From Schistocephalus solidus (lineage: Eukaryota; Platyhelminthes; Cestoda; Diphyllobothriidea; Diphyllobothriidae), in contig WEDG01000755.1 of the NCBI GenBank assembly GCA_017591395.1, forward strand, positions 124,001 to 188,000: a DNA stretch of 64,000 bases. Reading direction: 5' to 3'. Position numbers and translations under genes: made by a program. The notes beneath the pieces are model-generated. The model searched no databases, was not told the DNA's origin, and worked only from the letters and a program-made list of their open reading frames with translations. This document shows, one piece after another, positions 63,060 to 64,000 of the stretch (the stretch's first letter is position 1; each line of letters opens with the position of its first letter).

Positions 63060-64000
63060 TTAAGTAGTCACATAGTCTTCATGGTACTGTAACATATGTA
63101 TGTCAAGCCGACGTTTGAATGTATACACAGACTGAGACATAAAAATCGCCTCAGGTAGGTTATTCCACGGTTCCACGACACGGTTGGTGAAAAAAATACT
63201 TCCTCACATCCAATCTTACTTGGGGCACACTTAGTTTAAATGGATGACCTCGGAGATTTTTTTCGTAGTGGCAAGTTGGAAAAAAAGTCATCACATAGGA
63301 GGGCGCAATCCATGCCACGCACGATACGGAAGGTTTGTATCAAGTCTCCGCGCAACTGCCTATAACTCAGAGGATAGAGCTTTAGGTTATTTAGACTAAT
63401 CTCATATGGCAGTTCAGCTTGACCTCTTACTAATTTTGTGGCTCGCCGCTGCACCCTTTCGAGCATGTTGTAGTCCTGTTGCGTCCACGGTCGCCAGGCT
63501 TGGATCGCATATTCAAGATGTGGCCTAACAAACGTACCAAAGACTTTAGAAAAGCAGTCTTCATCGAAAACTTTAAATGCCCGCTTGATAGCGTACAGTA
63601 TTGAATTGGCGGATTTAGCTGCCTTGGAACATTGCGTAGAAGGCTTCAGGTTGTCTTTCATCCAAACTCCAAGATCCTTCTGTGTGTGTGCTTCTCGGAG
63701 TGGCAAACCGTTCAAATAGTAGGGTCGCATATCAGTGACCTGATTTCGATTTCCCAGACGTAGCAGGGTGCATTTGTTTGAGTTGAAGGACAAGAGCCAT
63801 TTGCGAAACCACTCGTCCAATCGACGAAGATTTTCTTGGAAATTGTCTGCATCAGCAGCATTGTGGAAAACTTTCCGGATTTTTATATCGTCCGCAAACA
63901 TAGCAAAGTTACAGTCCAATTCCTGTACACAATCATTAATGAACAAGAGAAATAGGATCGGTCCGAGCACTGAACCTTGTGGGACTCCACTCTTGATGAC
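63060..64000 (-). pseudogene. CR1-like LINE reverse transcriptase (runs off the window)
   Basis: A 244-codon minus-strand frame begins beyond 63970 and holds 'LGPILFLLFINDCVQELDCN', 'FAMFADDIKIRKV' (catalytic FADD intact, near 63895), 'WFRKWLLSFNSNKCTLLRL', 'KDLGVWMKDNLKPSTQC', 'VFGTFVRPHLEYAIQAWRPW', 'MLERVQRRATKLVRGQ' and 'RGDLIQTFRIVRGMDCALLC'. A frameshift near 63240 breaks it, and the last part ('NNLPEAIFMSQSVYTFKRRL' in another frame) reaches a TAA at 63060-63062. The 5' part lies past the window edge, so the element could be nearly complete. It is convergent with the plus-strand CR1 that ends at 62960. Confidence 0.9.

Overview
This window looks like intergenic or repeat-rich DNA from a flatworm (Platyhelminthes). 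I found no convincing host gene. Almost everything recognisable is a transposable element, mostly decayed: CR1-like and RTE-like LINEs, Penelope-like elements (PLEs) with GIY-YIG endonucleases, a Ty3/gypsy remnant, two animal EnSpm/CACTA-like DNA transposons, tRNA-headed SINE-like repeats and a GC-rich dispersed repeat. The element mix, the very short introns (34-41 bp) and a LINE whose protein ends in C2H2 zinc fingers of the IGLVGHLRIH type fit a parasitic flatworm, perhaps a diphyllobothriidean tapeworm. That assignment is from memory of family character, not from a search.

Layout: 0.7-1.0 kb is a five-copy 64-bp tandem repeat. 1.7-5.1 kb is a decayed RTE-like LINE on the minus strand, and a second copy of its 3' end lies at 23.6 kb. 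5-15 kb is mostly unassigned DNA with telomere-like degenerate tracts, copies of the GC-rich repeat and one SINE. 15.2-17.8 kb holds three consecutive PLE 3' fragments. 19.4-19.9 kb and 29.5-30.0 kb each hold a head-to-head SINE pair. 24.2-27.7 kb is the zinc-finger LINE. 27.7-29.1 kb is a tandem array of the GC-rich repeat. 32.5-36.2 kb is a CR1 LINE followed by a PLE with reverse transcriptase and endonuclease. 37.1-39.6 kb is a broken CACTA-like transposon. 42.0-44.5 kb is a gypsy 3' end with another LINE nested inside it. 45.4-56.5 kb is a CR1 graveyard with one nearly full-length copy at 47.9-52.5 kb, a 650-bp tandem duplication and a (TA)41 tract. 56.5-60.6 kb is the best-preserved element, a 4.1-kb CACTA-like transposon with terminal inverted repeats, subterminal 80-bp repeats and two genes. 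60.8-64.0 kb holds two convergent CR1 copies.

The most interesting signals are: (1) hammerhead-ribozyme-like cores (CTGATGA or CTGACGA, a hairpin, then GAAA), seen both in the SINE bodies and at the 3' ends of all three PLE fragments at 15-18 kb. This suggests a flatworm retrozyme or SM-alpha-like system living beside its possible PLE helper. (2) A CACTA-like transposon whose accessory DUF4806-like gene is intact once four micro-introns are removed, while its transposase is broken mainly at short homopolymers. (3) A LINE protein fused to a C-terminal array of zinc fingers. All homology calls were made by eye. No search or folding program was run.
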